Both the position numbers and the translations under genes were made by a program. 62,107 bases of DNA from positions 1-62,107 of the forward strand of contig PKDC01000054.1 in the NCBI GenBank assembly GCA_002862435.1. Reading direction: 5' to 3'. The notes beneath the pieces are model-generated. The model was not told the origin of the DNA. It ran no database searches and worked only from the letters and a program-made list of their open reading frames with translations. The DNA comes from Pseudomonadota bacterium (GTDB taxonomy: Bacteria > Pseudomonadota > Gammaproteobacteria > UBA5335). This document shows positions 51,554-61,463 of the stretch, in pieces. Position 1 is the first letter of the stretch. Each line of letters opens with the position of its first letter.

Positions 51554-52945
51554 ATGAACGCCCTGAGCATTCACAACAGCCTGACCGGCACCAAGATTCC
51601 CTTCCAGCCGCTGCACCCCGGTCGGGTGGGCATGTATGTCTGCGGCATGACGGTCTATGACTACTGCCACCTGGGCCATGCCCGCGTGCTGGTGGCCTTC
51701 GATGTGGTGGCCCGCTATCTGCGCCATCTGGGTTATGCCCTGACCTATGTGCGCAACATCACCGACATCGACGACAAGATCATCCGCCGCGCCGCCGAGA
51801 ATGGGGAACCCATCGGGGCGCTCACCGAACGCTTCATCCAGGCCATGGAGGAAGACGCCGTCGCCCTGGGTGTCATGCCCCCCGATCAGCAGCCCCGGGC
51901 CACCGCCCATATCGACGACATTGTGGCGATGATTGCCACCTTGGTGGACAAGGGTTACGCCTATGTCGGCAGCACCGGGGACGTGCTCTATGACGTGAGC
52001 CGCTTTGACGGCTATGGCAAGCTGTCCGGCCGGCGACCGGAAGAACTGCTGGCCGGGGCGCGGGTGGAGGTGGATGCGGGCAAGGCCGATCCCCTTGATT
52101 TTGTACTTTGGAAACAGGCCAAGCCCGATGAGCCGGCCTGGGACTCGCCCTGGGGGTTGGGGCGTCCGGGCTGGCACATCGAATGCTCTGCCATGGCCAC
52201 GCATTGCCTGGGGGCGCATTTCGATCTCCACGGTGGCGGCATGGATCTCCAGTTTCCCCATCATGAGAACGAGATTGCTCAGAGCGAGGCTGCGACCGGC
52301 GAGCCTTTCGTGGAGACCTGGATGCATGTGGGCTTCGTCCAGGTGGGCGAAGAGAAAATGGCCAAGTCATTGGGGAATTTCACCACCATCCGCGCCGTGT
52401 TGGCGCGTTATGCCGGCGAAGTACTGCGCTTCTTCATCCTCGGCAGTCACTACCGTAGCCCCTTGAGTTATAGCGAATCCCAACTGGAGTCCGCCCGCGA
52501 GGGCCTGGGGCGGCTTTACCAGAGCCTGCGGGGATTGCCGCCATCGGATTGCATCGAAACAGGCGCCTTCGGCACGGCGTTTACCGATGCCATGAACGAT
52601 GATTTCAACACCCCTCGGGCGGTCGCCGCGCTGTTCGATATGGCTCGCGAAATCAATCGGCTGCGCGCGATTGACCCGGATCGGGCGGCCGCCCTGGGCG
52701 CCGGGCTGCGGGCGCTGGGCGGGGTGCTGGGCTTGCTGGAAATGCCGGTGGAAGCGTACCTGCAGGGTCAGGCATCGGGCTCCGATGGGCTGGATGCCGC
52801 CGCCATCGAGGCCTTGATCCAGGCCCGCACCGCGGCGCGGGCGCGCAAGGACTGGGCCGAGGCCGATCGCCTGCGCGATGCGCTGGTGCAGGGCGGCGTG
52901 GTCCTGGAGGATGGCGCCGGCGGGACGATCTGGCGGCGGGGCTGA
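51554..52945 (+). CDS. cysS: Cysteinyl-tRNA synthetase
   Basis: A 463-residue class I synthetase. Motifs are [20 protein letters not shown] (zinc ligand Cys and the HIGH motif HLGHAR), [14 protein letters not shown] with its further zinc ligands, [11 protein letters not shown], and MAKSLGNF as KMSKS. C-terminal anticodon-binding helices end near [12 protein letters not shown]. The ATG at 51554 has AAGGA six bases upstream; an adjacent GTG at 51551 is possible. It follows gltX by nine bases, so the two are co-transcribed. Confidence 0.96.
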   Translation: MNALSIHNSLTGTKIPFQPLHPGRVGMYVCGMTVYDYCHLGHARVLVAFDVVARYLRHLGYALTYVRNITDIDDKIIRRAAENGEPIGALTERFIQAMEEDAVALGVMPPDQQPRATAHIDDIVAMIATLVDKGYAYVGSTGDVLYDVSRFDGYGKLSGRRPEELLAGARVEVDAGKADPLDFVLWKQAKPDEPAWDSPWGLGRPGWHIECSAMATHCLGAHFDLHGGGMDLQFPHHENEIAQSEAATGEPFVETWMHVGFVQVGEEKMAKSLGNFTTIRAVLARYAGEVLRFFILGSHYRSPLSYSESQLESAREGLGRLYQSLRGLPPSDCIETGAFGTAFTDAMNDDFNTPRAVAALFDMAREINRLRAIDPDRAAALGAGLRALGGVLGLLEMPVEAYLQGQASGSDGLDAAAIEALIQARTAARARKDWAEADRLRDALVQGGVVLEDGAGGTIWRRG

Positions 52946-52963
52946 AGCCTCGCTCCGGTCTCG

Positions 52964-53836
52964 TCAGGCTGGCAGCGGCGGGAGTTGTTCCCTGTCGGCG
53001 TAGGCATCCAGGGTGTTCTGCAACAGCATGGCCACGGTCATCGGGCCGACGCCGCCGGGAACCGGGGTGATCCAGGCGGCCCGCTCCCGCGCCGCCTCGG
53101 GTTCCACATCGCCCACAAGCCGACCATCGGGCAGGCGGTTGATGCCGACATCAATCACGATCGACCCCGGTCGCACCCATGTGCCCGGAATCAGGTGCGG
53201 CTTGCCCACCGCCGCCACCAGAACCTCCGCGTCGCCTACCCGTGCCTGCAGGTCGAGGGTAAAACGGTGGCAGACCGTGACCGTGGCGCCAGCCAATAGC
53301 AATTCGAGCGCCACCGGCCGGCCAACGATATTGGACGCGCCCACCACCACGGCTCGGCACCCGCGCAGGTCCACGCCTGTGGCGGTCAACAGCGCCATGA
53401 TGCCGCGCGGTGTGCAGGGGCGCAGCAGCGGCAGGCGCAGGGCCAGCCGACCCATGTTGTAGGGATGGAAGCCATCGACATCCTTGGCGGGATCGATGCG
53501 CTCGATGACCGCCTCGCTGTCCATATGGGGTGGCAAGGGTAATTGCACGAGGATACCGTCCACCGTTGGGTCGGCATTCAGCGTCTCGATCAGCGCCAGG
53601 AGGTCGACCTGGGACGTGGTCGTCGGGAGATGATGGTGGCGGGACTCCAGGCCGGCGGCTTCGCAGGCGGCGCGCTTGTTGCGGACATAGACTTCGGACG
53701 CCGGGTCATTGCCCACCAGGATCACCGCCAACCCGGGTGCGCGCCGACCTTCGGCCCGCCAGACAGCGACCTGGGCCTGGATGCGCTGGCGCAGGCTTTG
53801 GGCAAGAGCCTTGCCATCAAGAATATGCGCGTTCAT
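52964..53836 (-). CDS. folD: Methylenetetrahydrofolate dehydrogenase/cyclohydrolase FolD
   Basis: A 290-residue bifunctional enzyme of one-carbon metabolism. Visible are [17 protein letters not shown] (the catalytic-site YxxxK), [12 protein letters not shown]-type stretch [35 protein letters not shown], the nucleotide loop [20 protein letters not shown], and [20 protein letters not shown] at the end. It interconverts 5,10-methylene- and 10-formyl-tetrahydrofolate using NADP. The ATG at 53836 starts [15 protein letters not shown]; 13 further upstream residues are unlikely. It is convergent with cysS and precedes the tRNA cluster on the opposite strand. Confidence 0.95.
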   Translation of the reverse strand: MNAHILDGKALAQSLRQRIQAQVAVWRAEGRRAPGLAVILVGNDPASEVYVRNKRAACEAAGLESRHHHLPTTTSQVDLLALIETLNADPTVDGILVQLPLPPHMDSEAVIERIDPAKDVDGFHPYNMGRLALRLPLLRPCTPRGIMALLTATGVDLRGCRAVVVGASNIVGRPVALELLLAGATVTVCHRFTLDLQARVGDAEVLVAAVGKPHLIPGTWVRPGSIVIDVGINRLPDGRLVGDVEPEAARERAAWITPVPGGVGPMTVAMLLQNTLDAYADREQLPPLPA

Positions 53837-53975
53837 GGGCAATCCCTGCGTGCATGGTGGATGGGACGCTGACAACGAAAGGCGGGAGTGGCATCAACGC
53901 GAACCGGCAGGGGGAGCGAATGGGCGGCGATTTTCGCATGGCGGCCGAAGACGCAGCAAGCGCGTGCCCGGTGAA

Positions 53976-54004
53976 TTGACGTCGCACGGGGCAGCCGCTA
54001 TGAT
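53976..54004 (+). promoter_or_regulatory. Sigma70 promoter of the tRNA-Pro/Arg/His cluster
   Basis: TTGACG (53976-53981) and TATGAT (53999-54004) are 17 bases apart, each one mismatch from consensus. Transcription would start near 54011, about 63 bases before tRNA-Pro. Confidence 0.8.
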
Positions 54005-54073
54005 CCGCTTTCTTCATGTTTTTGGTGTTTTTCCCATGCCCATGCGGCAGGGCCGAACCTCGAATGAGTCGCT

Positions 54074-54150
<77 letters not shown>

Positions 54151-54173
54151 TTCCCACCGGGGTGTCCAATAGA

Positions 54174-54250
54174 GCGCCTGTAGCTCAACCGGACAGAGCA
54201 TCGGCCTTCTAAGCCGAGGGTTGCAGGTTCAAGTCCTGCCAGGCGCGCCA
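54174..54250 (+). tRNA. tRNA-Arg(TCT)
   Basis: A 77-base cloverleaf starting GCGCCTGTAGCTC and ending CAGGCGCGCCA, with CCA encoded. The anticodon stem GGCCTTCTAAGCC presents TCT; the T arm has GGTTCAAGT. It lies 23 bases after tRNA-Pro. Confidence 0.98.
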
Positions 54251-54290
54251 CTCCCGCCAGGGACTTGGCCGCCGATTCAAATCAATCAAT

Positions 54291-54367
54291 GGTGGACGTA
54301 GCTCAGTCGGTAGAGCTCTGGATTGTGATTCCAGCGGTCGTGGGTTCGAGCCCCATCGTCCACCCCA
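54291..54367 (+). tRNA. tRNA-His(GTG)
   Basis: A 77-base cloverleaf starting GGTGGACGTAGCTC with the extra G(-1) of His tRNAs, anticodon loop TTGTGAT (GTG), and ending CGTCCACCCCA with CCA encoded. The third member of the tRNA operon. Confidence 0.98.
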
Positions 54368-54883
54368 TCCCCCCGAAATTTCTCGCCAGTCGTGATGTGA
54401 TGTCGCTGTACCCAGTCGGTACATGATTGCCTTGCGCGAGTGAGCTTTGCGCTCAAATTGCTTCGGATCATGGCGGCGCTTGCCAACCCGCCTGTTTTCC
54501 ACCCCTACACCCTTGAGTATCGTCTTGCGTCCGCGATTGATTCCGGTCGGCCGATAAAATAATACAAACGATAATCACTATCGTTGACGTTACTGGCAGT
54601 GCCGGCTATGATCCTGATCTGGTGACAGCGTTGATTCACGCCACGATTGGTTTTTCATCGCCCGTTGAACGGGATCTGAACGTTTGCCCGGCGCCGTCCC
54701 AGGACGCGTAGCGGTGACGAGGACCGCGGGCGGTAAACGCAGTTGGGCGGCGCCGGTTCCGGCGAGGTCTCAAAGTGATTTTGGATGCATGGGATGAGGT
54801 CGCCATGAGTGCAACCCTTATCGTGCCAACCGGGAATTGATGGAATCCCAGAGATGACGAAAGCCCAACTGTCACGCTAACCA
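54368..54883 (+). other. Long gap and leader between tRNA-His and hemP
   Basis: It holds the Fur box at 54567-54585 and then about 300 bases of leader before hemP. A possible 11-codon reading frame (MSATLIVPTGN, starting ATG at 54804 with GAGG upstream) lies in the leader. I see no known riboswitch pattern. No other gene is supported. Confidence 0.4.
54567..54585. promoter_or_regulatory. Fur box upstream of hemP and the TonB receptor
   Basis: AACGATAATCACTATCGTT is a 19-base palindrome with perfect 7-base arms and the GATAAT..ATC core of the Fur consensus GATAATGATAATCATTATC. It sits 299 bases upstream of hemP and well before the receptor, consistent with iron repression of the downstream iron genes. 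Confidence 0.75.
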
Positions 54884-55018
54884 GTGCCTGTGCGCCCATC
54901 GCCTGAAGTGAAATCGGAAACGCTGTTTGGCGGTGCGCGAGAGCTTCGCATCCATCACGCCGGCGAAGTTTATCGATTGCAGCTTACGGCCTCCGGCAAA
55001 TTGCTGCTGACCAAATAG
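54884..55018 (+). CDS. hemP: HemP/HmuP hemin uptake protein
   Basis: A 44-residue protein read from a GTG (54884; another in-frame GTG at 54890). The core KSETLFGGARELRIHHAGEV continues YRLQLTASGKLLLTK, the conserved HemP ending (YRLRLT...GKLILTK). The family is a small positive regulator or adapter of heme/siderophore receptor genes in beta- and gammaproteobacteria. No ATG is available: the ATG at 54854 in the same frame meets a TAA stop. It lies 114 bases before the TonB receptor and downstream of the Fur box. No strong ribosome-binding site is visible. Confidence 0.85.
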   Translation: MPVRPSPEVKSETLFGGARELRIHHAGEVYRLQLTASGKLLLTK

Positions 55019-55132
55019 CAATGACTTGACGACATCAACGGTCTCCGCCAGCCAAAGGGTCCTCCCGAGTAGCCAGCCCGCGCGTCCTTCGCGCCAGTGG
55101 TTAGTGAAATACTTGGAAGCTTGGGAACCCTT

Positions 55133-57247
55133 ATGAAAATCAATGCGCCATCACGAAAGAATGTCTCCTTGTCGCTGGCCGTGGCAGCGCTGTATCCCGC
55201 CTTGTCCGTGGCCACTGAATCAGCGGCCGTGCTGCCGGAGGTGGAAGTTCAGGGCGAGGCCGTCGACAGTGGTTACCGCACGGAAAGCAGCCGCAGCGCC
55301 ACGCGCACCGAGACCCCGCTACGCGACATTCCCCAGGCGGTCACGGTGGTACCGGAAGCGCTGATCGAAGCACAGGCCGCATTCAGCTTGCGCGATGCCC
55401 TGCGCAATGTGCCGGGTTTGACCCTTGCGGCCGGTGAGGGTGGTCGCACGGGTGACTCGATCACCTTGCGGGGTTTCTCCGCCAATTCGGACACTTATCT
55501 TGATGGCGCCAAGGACAATGGCCAGTATTTCAGGGATACGTTTTTCCTGGAGGGGGTGGACGTGCTCAAGGGGCCGTCCTCGATGTTGTTCGGACGCGGT
55601 ACCACGGGCGGTATTGTCAACCTGCTTTCCAAGCAAGCGCATGCGGGCGACGATTTTTCCGCCGACCTGAGCCTCGGCAGCTATGATCTGCGCCGCTTGT
55701 CCGCGGACGCGAATCTCGGAAACGACCAGCTGGCCGGGCGCGTGAGCGCGCTCTACCACGATGCCGACAGCTTCCGTGATCAGAATTTCCTGGAGCGCAA
55801 GGCCATTGCCCCGGCGGGTCGGTTGCAATTGGGCAGCGACAGCTTCTTCACCCTTCAGGGTCTCTACCAGCAGGAGGATTCGGTCTTCGACTATGGTGTG
55901 CCGATGTTCCGGGGGCGTCCAGCGGATGTCGGACGCGATACCTTCTATGGTTTTGCCGACGATCGCTTCCAGCAATTCGACGTGGCCATGACCACGGCCG
56001 TGCTGGATCTGGGGCTGGCCGACAATCTGCGCTTGCGCAATACGACCCGCTACGGCGATTACCAACGCGATTACCGCACGCATCTCTTCGGGGAGGTGAC
56101 GGATGTGGGTTTTGGCTCGACCGTGGCACGCACCCAGGCATTGCGCGCCAGTGGACAACAGAATCTCATCAACCAGACCGACTTGATCCTGACAGGCGAG
56201 TGGCTTGGCCATGAGCACACGCTTCTGGTCGGCGCTGAACTCGCTCGGGAAGACTACGATTTCCGCAGCAAGAACTCGACGGATGTTGCATCGATTGCAA
56301 TCTTCGATCCGGTATCCGATGCCAGCGTTGGGGTCGGTCGCGCCAACGATCTGGATGGGACGCTGGCGACGGATCGCGACACCCTGGCCAAGACCCAGGC
56401 GCTGTATATGCAGGAACAATTGGCGCTCAATGAGCGGTGGAAGTTGATTGGCGGCGCGCGCTTCGACCGATTCCAGGCGGATTTCGATGATCGATTGAGT
56501 CAGGACCGGCTGTCCGAGGATACCCATTTCCTGAGTCCACGCGCCGGCGTGATCTGGCAACCGAGTGAGTTCTCGTCCTGGTATGTGAGCGCGGGGCAGT
56601 CTTTCAACCCATCGGCGGAAACATTCACCCTCAGTGCGGCAACGGCGGATCTTTCTCCCGAAGAATCGACCAACTATGAATTCGGGACCAAGCAAGAGTT
56701 GCTGGATGGCCGCATGGGATTGGCGGCAGCGATCTTCAGGCTCGACAAGGACAAGGCGCGCACACCGGATCCCGACGATCCCAGCCTGACCATTCTAGCC
56801 GGCCAGCAGATCACCAATGGCCTGGAAGTCGAGTTGAGCGGCAAGATCACGGATACCGTGAGCGCATTTGCAAGTGCGGCCTGGCTGGATGCCGAGATCA
56901 CCCGTTCGAACTCGCTGCAGGATGGCGTTCCGATCGAAGGCAATCGGCCGCCCAATGTGGCCCGCCAGCAGGGCGTGGTCTGGGCGGACTGGGCTTTCGC
57001 GCCAAACTGGAATCTGGGCGGCGGCGTGTATTTTGTCTCATCGCGCTACACCGACAACGGCAACACCGCCCAACTGCCAGGCTATGAACGTGTGGACCTG
57101 ATGCTGGGTTATGAGCTGCCGCACTGGGCCATCCAGCTCAATGTCCAGAACCTCACCGACGAAACGTATTACGAATCGGGCCAGCTTCGATCGGCCTTGC
57201 CCGGATCGCCCCGCGCGGCCATCCTCTCGCTGAAAGTGCCACTGTGA
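55133..57247 (+). CDS. TonB-dependent siderophore (catecholate-type) receptor
   Basis: A 704-residue outer-membrane receptor with a signal peptide (SLSLAVAALYPALSVAT). The plug domain carries LRDIPQAVTVVPEALIEAQ, FSLRDALRNVPGLTLAAGEG and VDVLKGPSSMLFGRGTTGGI, which is typical of Fiu/CirA/PiuA-like siderophore receptors, and the barrel ends with the C-terminal aromatic strand SPRAAILSLKVPL. It imports ferric siderophores using TonB energy. The ATG at 55133 follows a weak GGGAA. It leads a group with a PepSY membrane protein and a PiuC hydroxylase, and is probably repressed by Fur. Confidence 0.93.
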   Translation: MKINAPSRKNVSLSLAVAALYPALSVATESAAVLPEVEVQGEAVDSGYRTESSRSATRTETPLRDIPQAVTVVPEALIEAQAAFSLRDALRNVPGLTLAAGEGGRTGDSITLRGFSANSDTYLDGAKDNGQYFRDTFFLEGVDVLKGPSSMLFGRGTTGGIVNLLSKQAHAGDDFSADLSLGSYDLRRLSADANLGNDQLAGRVSALYHDADSFRDQNFLERKAIAPAGRLQLGSDSFFTLQGLYQQEDSVFDYGVPMFRGRPADVGRDTFYGFADDRFQQFDVAMTTAVLDLGLADNLRLRNTTRYGDYQRDYRTHLFGEVTDVGFGSTVARTQALRASGQQNLINQTDLILTGEWLGHEHTLLVGAELAREDYDFRSKNSTDVASIAIFDPVSDASVGVGRANDLDGTLATDRDTLAKTQALYMQEQLALNERWKLIGGARFDRFQADFDDRLSQDRLSEDTHFLSPRAGVIWQPSEFSSWYVSAGQSFNPSAETFTLSAATADLSPEESTNYEFGTKQELLDGRMGLAAAIFRLDKDKARTPDPDDPSLTILAGQQITNGLEVELSGKITDTVSAFASAAWLDAEITRSNSLQDGVPIEGNRPPNVARQQGVVWADWAFAPNWNLGGGVYFVSSRYTDNGNTAQLPGYERVDLMLGYELPHWAIQLNVQNLTDETYYESGQLRSALPGSPRAAILSLKVPL

Positions 57248-57294
57248 CCGTTGAACGGGAAAATTCCATGGCAGCTGACCGAGGAAAGCGTTAA

Positions 57295-57909
57295 ATGGGA
57301 CCGGCGACAGTGGCGTGGATCGCTCGCCTGCATGGCTGGATTGGGTTGTGGGGCGCCGTGCTCGGATTGCTGTTCGGCGTGTCCGGGTTTGTGCTCAACC
57401 ATCGCGCCGTGCTGAAGCTTGACCTGATGGCCTATGCGCCCACTCACCAGCGCATCGAGGTGCCGTCGACGGCGGGCGCAAGTCCCCAGGCGCTGGCGGC
57501 CTGGTTACCCGGCGCGCTTGCGCTACCGCAGGCAAAGGTGCGTATTCCGGATGAGAAACGTCGCCCCACAGCCGAACCGGTAGCCGCCACCGAGCGGGGG
57601 AAGCGCTGGAATGTGACGCTCAACACGCCACAGGAGCGGGTGCAGGTGATTTATTGGGCCGGTGAACCGCGTGCTGAGGTGACGCGCGAGCGCGCCAATT
57701 TCTTCGCCACGTTGGCCCGCCTGCACACCGGAGCAGGGCTTGGGGCGGGCTGGGTATTGTTTGCCGATTCCCTGGCCGGGGCCATGATTGCCTTGACCTT
57801 GAGCGGCGTCCTGCTGTGGACCAAACTGCATCCGGGGCGGCTGTTGGCTGTTGGTCTGGTGGGTGGAAGTACGGTGCTCGGGACCATCCTCGTATTCTGG
57901 GCACTCTGA
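57295..57909 (+). CDS. PepSY-associated membrane protein for siderophore/iron use
   Basis: A 204-residue protein. It has one N-terminal helix (LWGAVLGLLFGVSGFVLNHR), a periplasmic domain about 45-155, then a C-terminal pair of helices (AGAMIALTLSGVLLWTKLHP and LLAVGLVGGSTVLGTILVFW). The LHTGAGLGAGWVLFADSLAG segment is typical of PepSY-TM proteins next to TonB receptors, some of which reduce or release iron at the inner membrane. The stop and the next start overlap in TGATG form, so it is coupled to the hydroxylase gene. Confidence 0.85.
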   Translation: MGPATVAWIARLHGWIGLWGAVLGLLFGVSGFVLNHRAVLKLDLMAYAPTHQRIEVPSTAGASPQALAAWLPGALALPQAKVRIPDEKRRPTAEPVAATERGKRWNVTLNTPQERVQVIYWAGEPRAEVTRERANFFATLARLHTGAGLGAGWVLFADSLAGAMIALTLSGVLLWTKLHPGRLLAVGLVGGSTVLGTILVFWAL

Positions 57910-58580
57910 TGTTGATCGTCATCCCGCGACTCCTGGACGACTCGGCGTTGGCTCGTGCGCAGGCGTTATTGGACTCGGCATCGTTTGGCGATGGTCGTGT
58001 CACCGCCGGCACACTGGCTGCATCCGCGAAACAGAACCTCCAGTTGCCGTCCGACGCACCCCAGACTCGGGCCCTCCAGGCCTTGATAGGCGCCGCGCTG
58101 GAGGCTTCGGTTGATTTCGTCAGTGCCGCCTTGCCACGGCGGGTCCATCCTGCCCTGATCAACCGCTACCTGCCCGGCATGGCCTTTGGCGCCCATGTCG
58201 ACAATGCCATCCGCTTTGATGATATTCCCCTGCGCGCCGATCTTGCGGCAACCCTGTTTTTGAACGCACCAGAACACTACGACGGCGGCGCGCTCGCCAT
58301 TGACGACAGCTATGGCGCGCGCGCGGTAAAGGGTAATGCCGGCGATCTGGTGCTCTATCCGGCGAGCAGCATCCATGCGGTACAGCCAATCACGCGGGGG
58401 CGCCGCGATGTGGCGGTATTGTGGGTGCAGAGTCTGGTGCGCGAAGCCGGTCAGCGACGCGCCCTGTACGAGCTGGATTGTGCGATTCGTTCGTTACGCG
58501 AGCGCGCCCCAGAAAGCCCTGAAATCCTCAGTTTGACAGGGGTTTACCATAATCTGCTGCGCGCGGCAGCAGAGCTCTGA
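57909..58580 (+). CDS. piuC: PiuC/YbiX-type Fe(II)/2-oxoglutarate dioxygenase
   Basis: A 223-residue PKHD-type hydroxylase. The iron-binding facial triad is seen as H-x-D in FGAHVDNAI and the distal His in YPASSIHAVQPITRGRRDVA, which also holds the 2-oxoglutarate Arg. ATLFLNAPEHYDGGALAID is a typical strand. The family is regularly coupled to siderophore receptors (PiuA/PiuC), likely modifying siderophore metabolism. ATG at 57909 overlaps the upstream stop (TGATG). Confidence 0.92.
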   Translation: MLIVIPRLLDDSALARAQALLDSASFGDGRVTAGTLAASAKQNLQLPSDAPQTRALQALIGAALEASVDFVSAALPRRVHPALINRYLPGMAFGAHVDNAIRFDDIPLRADLAATLFLNAPEHYDGGALAIDDSYGARAVKGNAGDLVLYPASSIHAVQPITRGRRDVAVLWVQSLVREAGQRRALYELDCAIRSLRERAPESPEILSLTGVYHNLLRAAAEL

Positions 58581-58767
58581 AAATCCCTTCATTCGAAGGT
58601 GTGGGCCATTTTTAACCCCTCTTCGGCACCCTTTGTCTCCCAACACGCGAATCTGAAAGCTTGTCGCTTTTTGGCGGTTTTCATCCGAAAGGCACGTCCA
58701 AATTGCATGCGGTAGCATGGAGCCGATAACCTGCCTGGCGGATCACGATAAAACCGTTGAAGAGGGG

Positions 58768-60033
58768 ATGGCATTGGAGGGACAAGCCTTTGGGAATTCG
58801 GCACTCGCGCTTGCGGTCGGCTTGTTGATCGGCCTGGAGCGGGGATGGCAATCCCGGACCCTGGCGGAAGGAGAACGCATCGCCGGTCTGCGCACCTTTG
58901 GCTTGCTTGGATTGCTCGGCGGCGTGGCAAGTCTGCTGAGCGAAGCGTTCGGCGGCGGGATCCTGGTTGCAATGATCCTGGCCGTGGCTGCAGTACTGGG
59001 TGGGGCCTATCTGCTGCGATTCCAATCAACCCTGGTGGCCAGCGCCACCACCACCATTGCGGCGCTGCTGACCCTGGGATTCGGGGCACTGGCCGGGGTT
59101 GGTGAATTGGAACTTGCTGCCGCCGGGGCGGTGACCACCAGCCTGGTGCTCAACCTCAAGCCCACGCTTCATGCCGGTTTGCAGCGGCTGGAGGCGAGCG
59201 AACTACAGGCCACGCTGAATTTGCTGCTGATCTCGGTGGTATTGCTGCCCGTCCTGCCCGATCGGGGTTATGGACCCTGGGCGGTATTCAATCCCTATCG
59301 CCTGTGGTGGATGGTGGTCCTCATTGCCGGGATTTCGTTTGGCGGTTACTTTGCCGTCAAACTATTGGGCCCGGGTCGTGGCATTCCGCTGACGGGTCTG
59401 CTGGGTGGCTTGAGTTCCTCGACGGCGGTAACCTTGAATCTGGCCCGACTGGCGCGCTCGCACCCGGACTGGAGCCCCGTCCTGGCGAGCGGGATTCTGG
59501 TGGCCTGCGGCACCATGTTTCCGCGCATCCTGCTGGTTTCCGGCCTGTTGTATCCCCCGTTGCTGGTGCGATTGGCGCCGCCGCTGGCGGCGATGGCGCT
59601 GGCAACCTATGCGGGTGCAGGCGTTTTCTGGTGGCTGCAGCGGCAGGTCGTTCAAAGTGCCACCTTGCCGCTCAGCAACCCGTTTCAATTGGGCACGGCC
59701 TTACGTTTTGGCGCTTTGCTGGCGGGGATACTGCTGGCCGCCGAATGGATCCGAAGTCTGTGGGGGGAGCAGGGCCTGTATGCGCTGGCGATGATTTCTG
59801 GCTTGACCGATGTGGACGCGATCACCTTGTCGTTGGCACGCATGGGGCGTGAAGGACTGGCGCTGGATACCGTCGTCTGGGGTATTTTACTGGCGGCCAT
59901 GACCAACAACCTGGTCAAGGCCGGCTTGGCAGTGGCCCTGGGCGGCCGGGCTGTGGGTAGCCGCGTATCCATGACCCTGATGGGCGCCTTGCTATCGGGT
60001 CTGGCCGTAGAGTATGGGCTTCCCACGAGTTGA
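58768..60033 (+). CDS. MgtC/SapB-DUF4010 membrane protein
   Basis: A 421-residue membrane protein with about twelve helices. It starts ALEGQAFGNSALALAVGLLI, with GLERGWQ and IAGLRTFGLLGLLGG typical of MgtC/SapB, followed by a DUF4010 half with GLLGGLSSSTAVTLNLARLA and ISGLTDVDAITLSLARM. Its transported substrate is unknown. The frame is open back to ATG 58717; I prefer the ATG at 58768 because the family starts here and AGAGGGG lies just before it. It is 188 bases after piuC and not clearly iron-related. Confidence 0.85.
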   Translation: MALEGQAFGNSALALAVGLLIGLERGWQSRTLAEGERIAGLRTFGLLGLLGGVASLLSEAFGGGILVAMILAVAAVLGGAYLLRFQSTLVASATTTIAALLTLGFGALAGVGELELAAAGAVTTSLVLNLKPTLHAGLQRLEASELQATLNLLLISVVLLPVLPDRGYGPWAVFNPYRLWWMVVLIAGISFGGYFAVKLLGPGRGIPLTGLLGGLSSSTAVTLNLARLARSHPDWSPVLASGILVACGTMFPRILLVSGLLYPPLLVRLAPPLAAMALATYAGAGVFWWLQRQVVQSATLPLSNPFQLGTALRFGALLAGILLAAEWIRSLWGEQGLYALAMISGLTDVDAITLSLARMGREGLALDTVVWGILLAAMTNNLVKAGLAVALGGRAVGSRVSMTLMGALLSGLAVEYGLPTS

Positions 60034-60218
60034 TTGCAGGTCACAAGACGTGTAGCGACATCCAGCCGCAATGGAAATCACACTCTCGAAACGCTGATCA
60101 ATTGACCCAAACCGGCATGGGAGCGTTGATGGCGCCGATCGCCGGCTGGAGATGGGTCGTCAAGCTCCTGCGGAGGTAGACAGAAGCCTTTTCATCTGTG
60201 ACTGGCTTGGCGTTGCCC

Positions 60219-61463
60219 TCAGCTGGCGCTGGCCTGCTGGGCGTAGAAACGCTGTTTATCCTCGTACATGCGCCGATCCGCAACGATCAGGATCTGTTCC
60301 GGACCGCAATCATCACTGCATGCGGCCCCGATGCTCAGACTGATGGGCAACAATTGTCCATCTTTCAGTTTCAACGGCCGCTCACTCACTTGCTCGCGAA
60401 TCCGTTCGGCCAAGCGGTCGGCCTGTTCTTGCCGGCTGGCCGGGCACAGGATGGCGAATTCATCACCGCCGATTCGGCAGACAATGTCCTCCGAGCGGCA
60501 AGCGGCCTTGAGCAACTGGGCAACCCGGATGATGAGTTGATCTCCAGTCAGATGCCCATGGCCATCGTTGGCGGGTTTGAGGCCATTGATGTCGATCATG
60601 AGCAGGGAAAAATCCATCGCGGGCGTTTGACGCTTGGCGTCCTGGTGTGCCTCTAGGGTGTTCTGAAAATGGCTGCGGTTGAAAATGCCGGTAAGGCCGT
60701 CGGTATTGGCGAGTTGCGTCAGCTCCATGCGCAGCAGGTGATTTTCCACGCCCGCTGCCAACTGATCCCGAAACAACTCGACTGCCTTGTGGGATTCTTG
60801 CGGCAGATCCTCACCTTTGACGACCATGTGTCCGATGATCCGATCCATGCGATTCCAAAGCGGGAACACGGTCCACCGCAACGATGCGTCCGCGGGAGTA
60901 GACAGCGCGTTGAGTTGCTCGAACAGTTGTTCCGGATGGCCGGTCAACAGCAGATCACTGTGGAGCAACAACGTGCGTTGTTCCGCTTCCGATAGCCCTG
61001 GGGCAATCAGATGACGAACCACATTGCGCCGCCTGCCGTACACCAGTAATGCAAAATGGTGCTGTCGGAATAAATGCTGCAAATGTTGGATGGTCCCTTC
61101 CAGCAGTTCGACCAGGTCTTCTTTCTGCTGCATCACCAGGCTGGCGTCCAGCAGCCCGCTCAGGATATCGCGCTGGCGCTCACTGTCGGCGCGGCTGCGG
61201 TCGGATTCTTCCTGCTTGTCGATGAGGATGTAGGCGATCTTCAGGAAAACCCACATCAGGGGAATTGAGATGACCGAAGCAGTCCCAAAGGCGGCGACCA
61301 GGATGCCCGTGGTGAATCGACCTTCCACCATGTAATAAAACAGCGGGGCAATGCCTACCGCTGCTGAAACCACAACGGCATAGATAGCCAGCGCCAGCGC
61401 CCATTGCGACTGGCGGAATACCCAGCGCTGCAGTCGCATCAATGTGTCGGATGGGGATGGCAT
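60219..61463 (-). CDS. Membrane diguanylate cyclase (GGDEF)
   Basis: A 414-residue protein. Two N-terminal helices (ALALAIYAVVVSAAVGIAPL and GILVAAFGTASVISIPLMWV) precede a coiled-coil/GAF-like region (from about 90 to 250) and a C-terminal GGDEF domain: LTGIFNRSHFQNTLE, ENGLK-type DINGLKPANDGHGH, and catalytic RIGGDEFAIL. An RxxD inhibition site is not obvious in the segment before GGDEF. It makes cyclic di-GMP from GTP. The start at 61463 (MPSPSDTLMRL) is preferred over a longer leader beginning at 61562. It overlaps the open frame of the next gene. Confidence 0.92.
   Translation of the reverse strand: MPSPSDTLMRLQRWVFRQSQWALALAIYAVVVSAAVGIAPLFYYMVEGRFTTGILVAAFGTASVISIPLMWVFLKIAYILIDKQEESDRSRADSERQRDILSGLLDASLVMQQKEDLVELLEGTIQHLQHLFRQHHFALLVYGRRRNVVRHLIAPGLSEAEQRTLLLHSDLLLTGHPEQLFEQLNALSTPADASLRWTVFPLWNRMDRIIGHMVVKGEDLPQESHKAVELFRDQLAAGVENHLLRMELTQLANTDGLTGIFNRSHFQNTLEAHQDAKRQTPAMDFSLLMIDINGLKPANDGHGHLTGDQLIIRVAQLLKAACRSEDIVCRIGGDEFAILCPASRQEQADRLAERIREQVSERPLKLKDGQLLPISLSIGAACSDDCGPEQILIVADRRMYEDKQRFYAQQASAS

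Noticed and set aside
54590-54883. Known riboswitch (TPP, cobalamin) in the hemP leader
   Set aside because: The conserved boxes of these classes are absent.
55319-56695. 458-codon minus-strand frame
   Set aside because: Antisense shadow of the TonB receptor.
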